30,918 bases of DNA from Streptomyces griseus subsp. griseus (lineage in GTDB: Bacteria > Actinomycetota > Actinomycetes > Streptomycetales > Streptomycetaceae). The notes under the pieces were generated by a model, which made no database searches, was not told the DNA's origin, and saw nothing but the letters and a program-made list of their open reading frames with translations. The stretch is from positions 1 through 30,918 of the forward strand of contig NZ_JOJE01000060.1 in assembly GCF_000720255.1 (NCBI RefSeq), written 5' to 3'. Shown piece by piece: positions 30,809 to 30,918 of the stretch; within the stretch, counting starts at the first letter, position 1, and each line of letters opens with the position of its first letter. Made by a program: the position numbers and the translations under genes.

Positions 30809-30873
30809 CCGGCCGCGTAGGCCGGTTCTACTGATCCCCGCAACACCCTGGAGTTCAGGGAGTTGCGGGGATC
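30809..30873. repeat. two adjacent strong hairpins near the right end
   Basis: CCGGCC-GCGTA-GGCCGG (30809-30825) is followed by a larger stem. In it GATCCCCGCAAC (30833-30844) pairs with 30862-30873, and CCCTG pairs with CAGGG inside it around a GAGTT loop. The stretch from about 30680 to the window end has no gene I can support. The structure may be a terminator, an element end or a regulatory leader for something beyond the window. Confidence 0.5.
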
Positions 30874-30918
30874 GTGGGTTTTGAGGTGCTGAAGGCGAGG
30901 TTCTTCGAGGCACTGGAT

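Noticed and set aside
30635..30913. 92-codon minus-strand frame before the BMP gene
   Set aside because: It crosses the two hairpins and the BMP promoter region, has no Shine-Dalgarno sequence and no recognisable domain.
1..30918. tRNA, rRNA and CRISPR arrays
   Set aside because: I looked for cloverleaf-like T-loop motifs and regularly spaced repeats and saw none.

Overview
The window is high-GC actinobacterial DNA, almost certainly a Streptomyces chromosome. Support comes from the strong third-position GC bias, GTG/TTG starts, 1-8 nt start/stop overlaps, several start codons placed 6-7 nt after a TANNNT-type -10 box (leaderless genes), and a complete sigQ-afsQ1-afsQ2-lipoprotein locus next to deoC, add, cdd and deoA.

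Layout. 1-1.1 kb: debris of two IS5-type transposase genes, both internally deleted. 1.15-5.4 kb: a VOC protein, a PIG-V-like membrane mannosyltransferase and two membrane proteins with PH-like domains. 5.5-8.8 kb: deoC and two aldehyde dehydrogenase-family genes, the second lacking the catalytic half. 8.9-10.1 kb: a secreted protein and a uridine kinase-like NTPase. 10.2-14.1 kb: sigQ diverging from afsQ1-afsQ2-lipoprotein, with an AfsQ1-type box between them. 14.2-17.6 kb: a VanZ-like protein, a PspC-domain protein, a small secreted protein, adenosine deaminase (add) and an alpha/beta-hydrolase. 17.7-20.1 kb: a LysR regulator diverging from a YnfM-like MFS exporter. 20.1-22.4 kb: a beta-clamp (DnaN) paralogue and an ECF sigma factor with a C-terminal SnoaL-like domain, each behind a match to the RecA-independent DNA-damage promoter. 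22.3-23.3 kb: STAS and Uma2 genes. 23.4-30.6 kb on the minus strand: a BMP-family lipoprotein, then an ABC ATPase, two permeases, cdd and deoA.

Two systems stand out. First, a nucleoside scavenging network. The BMP-type ABC importer would bring nucleosides in. Cdd and Add deaminate cytidine and adenosine (and their deoxy forms). DeoA releases deoxyribose-1-phosphate. DeoC cleaves deoxyribose-5-phosphate to acetaldehyde and glyceraldehyde-3-phosphate, and the adjacent aldehyde dehydrogenase could oxidise the acetaldehyde. The palindrome CTACGCGCGTAG occurs exactly before deoC, add and the ABC operon and in a 10/12 form before the BMP gene, so one regulator probably controls all four. Its gene is not in the window. 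Second, the extra beta clamp and its neighbouring ECF sigma gene both carry TTGTCAGTG-N8-TANNNT promoters, which suggests a small DNA-damage-inducible module.

All readings were made by eye. Membrane segments, domain limits and promoters are approximate.
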